A stretch of DNA of 5,847 nt from Anaerolineae bacterium. Its GTDB lineage: Bacteria > Chloroflexota > Anaerolineae > Aggregatilineales > Phototrophicaceae. The notes under the pieces were generated by a model, which ran no database searches, had not been told where the DNA came from, and saw only the letters and a program-made list of their open reading frames with translations. This document shows positions 4,535 to 5,847 of the stretch, in pieces. Position numbers and translations under genes: made by a program. Each line of letters begins with the position of its first letter. Within the stretch, counting starts at the first letter, position 1. The stretch lies in NCBI GenBank assembly GCA_025454715.1, contig JALONY010000119.1, positions 1 through 5,847 of the forward strand. Direction: 5' to 3'.

Positions 4535-5847
4535 ATGAACGACGTGTTTACGACCTTTCTCGACGCCCTGAACGAGACGCTGGCCGCCGCCATCGCCATC
4601 GTCGCGGTGTCGCTGTTGCTGTATACCCTCTCGCGCAACGTGCACGACCGCGTAGCGCGTGCCTCGGCGGTCGTGCTCGGCTCCGTCACCGTCACGTATG
4701 TCTGCGATGTGCTGTTGTCGCTCAACCCGACCTTCAACGCGGTCATCCCGTTGTTGCGCGCCCAATGGCTGGGCATCGCGTTGGCACCCGCCGCGCTCGT
4801 CCACCTCAGCGACGCCCTCTTGGAGACCACCGGCCTGCCCTCGCGTGGGCGGCGGCGGCGCGTCTTCCGGCTGATGTACGCGCTGGGCATCGTGTTCATG
4901 CTCACCGCCGCCTTCACCGACATGCTGGTCTCGCCCGTCACCAGCGCGGGGCGCCCCGCCTTGCGCGCCGCCCCGCTGATGGGCGTCTATCTGGTCTATC
5001 TGGCTGCGGCCTGCGGCTTCGCGCTGGTCAATGTCGAGCGCGCCCGCCGCCGTTGCCTGACCCGCAGTAGCCGCCGCCGGATGCTGTACCTCGAAATCGC
5101 CTTGCTGACGCCGGTCTTGGGCGTCTTCCCGTTCAGCAACTTCTTCGACCTCGGCGGCGAATTCACCAGCGCGGCGGTCGGCCTGCTCATCGTCAGCAAC
5201 GTCTTCATCATCCTGATGTTGATGTTCTTGGCCTACCCACTCTCGTTCTTCGGCTCCAATTTGCCCGACCGCGCCGTCAAGTCGGAGTTGCTGCGCTTCA
5301 TGTTGCGCGGCCCCGTCACCGGCTTTCTGATCGTCGGCATCATCGTCTTCACCCGCAGTGCCACGCGCATCTTCTCGCTGGACGGCGAGGAGTTCATGAT
5401 TTTCGCCACGGTGGCCGGTGTGCTGTTTTGGCTGTGGATGGTCGATGTCATCGTCCTGCCGTTCCTCGACCGTGCGCTGATTTACAGCCGCGAGGACGAA
5501 GACCAATACGTCAAGATTCAGCAGCTCAGCCGCCAATTGCTGACGCGCAGTGACCTGCTCAACCTGTTGGAGGGCGTGCTGGCGCAGGCGCGCAACCTGC
5601 TCCAGACCTCGGGCGCGTTCGTCGCCCTGCTGGGCGAGGGCACGCCCGAAATCGTGCGCGCCACCGGCGACGGCCACCGCGTCGAAAACGCCCCGTCCGA
5701 CCTGCTGGGCGAGGTGGCCGCCCTCAAGACCGCCTCGATTAACAAGCCGCACGTCTGGGCGGGCTTTTGGCTGTTCCCGCTGGTCGGGCAGCGCGGTGCC
5801 AACGGCGCAGGGCGGTTGATTGGCGCGCTGGGCATCGCCGCCCGCCC
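4535..5847 (+). CDS. Multi-TM sensor protein with GAF domain (3' end outside window)
   Basis: The reading frame is open from ATG 4535 to the window end: 437 codons without a stop, so the C-terminus and output domain are not seen. About nine hydrophobic segments lie at roughly 17-33, 43-63, 78-96, 109-131, 145-165, 182-200, 213-240, 254-273 and 287-313. This resembles 7TM-type input modules of membrane histidine kinases; WLGIALAPAALVHLSDALL (78-96) carries His90 and Asp93 within the membrane. An acidic linker (318-324) and an amphipathic helix (325-360) lead into a GAF-like domain (SGAFVALLGEG at 359-369; WAGFWLFPLV and LIGALGIAAR towards the end). A kinase or cyclase output is expected from the family, but no catalytic motif lies in the window. 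AAGG 11 bases before the ATG is a weak ribosome binding site. Confidence 0.8.
   Translation, partial: MNDVFTTFLDALNETLAAAIAIVAVSLLLYTLSRNVHDRVARASAVVLGSVTVTYVCDVLLSLNPTFNAVIPLLRAQWLGIALAPAALVHLSDALLETTGLPSRGRRRRVFRLMYALGIVFMLTAAFTDMLVSPVTSAGRPALRAAPLMGVYLVYLAAACGFALVNVERARRRCLTRSSRRRMLYLEIALLTPVLGVFPFSNFFDLGGEFTSAAVGLLIVSNVFIILMLMFLAYPLSFFGSNLPDRAVKSELLRFMLRGPVTGFLIVGIIVFTRSATRIFSLDGEEFMIFATVAGVLFWLWMVDVIVLPFLDRALIYSREDEDQYVKIQQLSRQLLTRSDLLNLLEGVLAQARNLLQTSGAFVALLGEGTPEIVRATGDGHRVENAPSDLLGEVAALKTASINKPHVWAGFWLFPLVGQRGANGAGRLIGALGIAAR

Noticed and set aside
3370..4941. Long minus-strand open frame of 523 codons
   Set aside because: It is antisense to the toast-rack, GNAT and sensor genes. It is rich in Arg, His, Gln and Gly with no recognisable domain, as expected from the stop-poor complement of GC-rich coding DNA.
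4487..5752. Minus-strand open frame of 421 codons
   Set aside because: It is antisense to the sensor gene. Its Gln/Asp/Arg-rich sequence is an artefact of codon bias on the other strand.
1..5847. Mobile element, CRISPR array, tRNA or rRNA
   Set aside because: No transposase or integrase motif, spaced direct repeats, cloverleaf or rRNA-like sequence was found on reading both strands.

Overview
The window is a compact, high-GC stretch of bacterial chromosome. It holds six protein genes, reads as core genome, and shows no mobile element, CRISPR array, rRNA or tRNA. The best guess for the source is a Chloroflexota (Anaerolineae-like) bacterium. This rests on three things: a primary sigma factor of about 425 residues, a toast-rack membrane protein placed directly behind it, and a multi-TM sensor leading into a GAF domain. 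That taxonomic call is an inference and is not strong.

Layout. On the minus strand (1421 down to 11) is a two-gene unit: a MerR-family regulator followed by an overlapping aldo/keto reductase. A textbook MerR-type promoter (19-bp spacer with an internal dyad) sits right at the regulator's start, so the unit looks autoregulated and the regulator mRNA probably has almost no 5' leader. On the plus strand, after a 337-base divergent intergenic region, comes the principal sigma factor (rpoD/sigA, 1759-3036). It is followed at 6 bases by a two-TM toast-rack (LiaF-like) protein (3043-3825) and, 3 bases later, by a GNAT-fold protein (3829-4473). A 61-base gap with a GC-rich hairpin then leads to a multi-TM sensor protein with a GAF domain (4535 to beyond the window end).

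The intergenic region 1422-1758 is the richest non-coding part. It holds two tandem 14-bp AGA-N6-TCT palindromes, a TTGACA-17-TACTTT promoter, two stable leader hairpins, and an 8-codon mini-ORF whose stop overlaps a candidate rpoD start as ATGA. Together these suggest that rpoD is controlled both at transcription and at its leader RNA.

How the genes work together: the MerR/reductase pair is a typical sensing-and-detoxification cassette for electrophiles or aldehydes. The rpoD-toast-rack-GNAT cluster probably shares a transcript, which would tie a housekeeping sigma factor to an envelope-associated protein. I do not see clear evidence of a wholly new system. The most useful leads are the rpoD leader, the rpoD/toast-rack linkage, and the GNAT protein with a degenerate acetyl-CoA loop and a proline-rich insertion.
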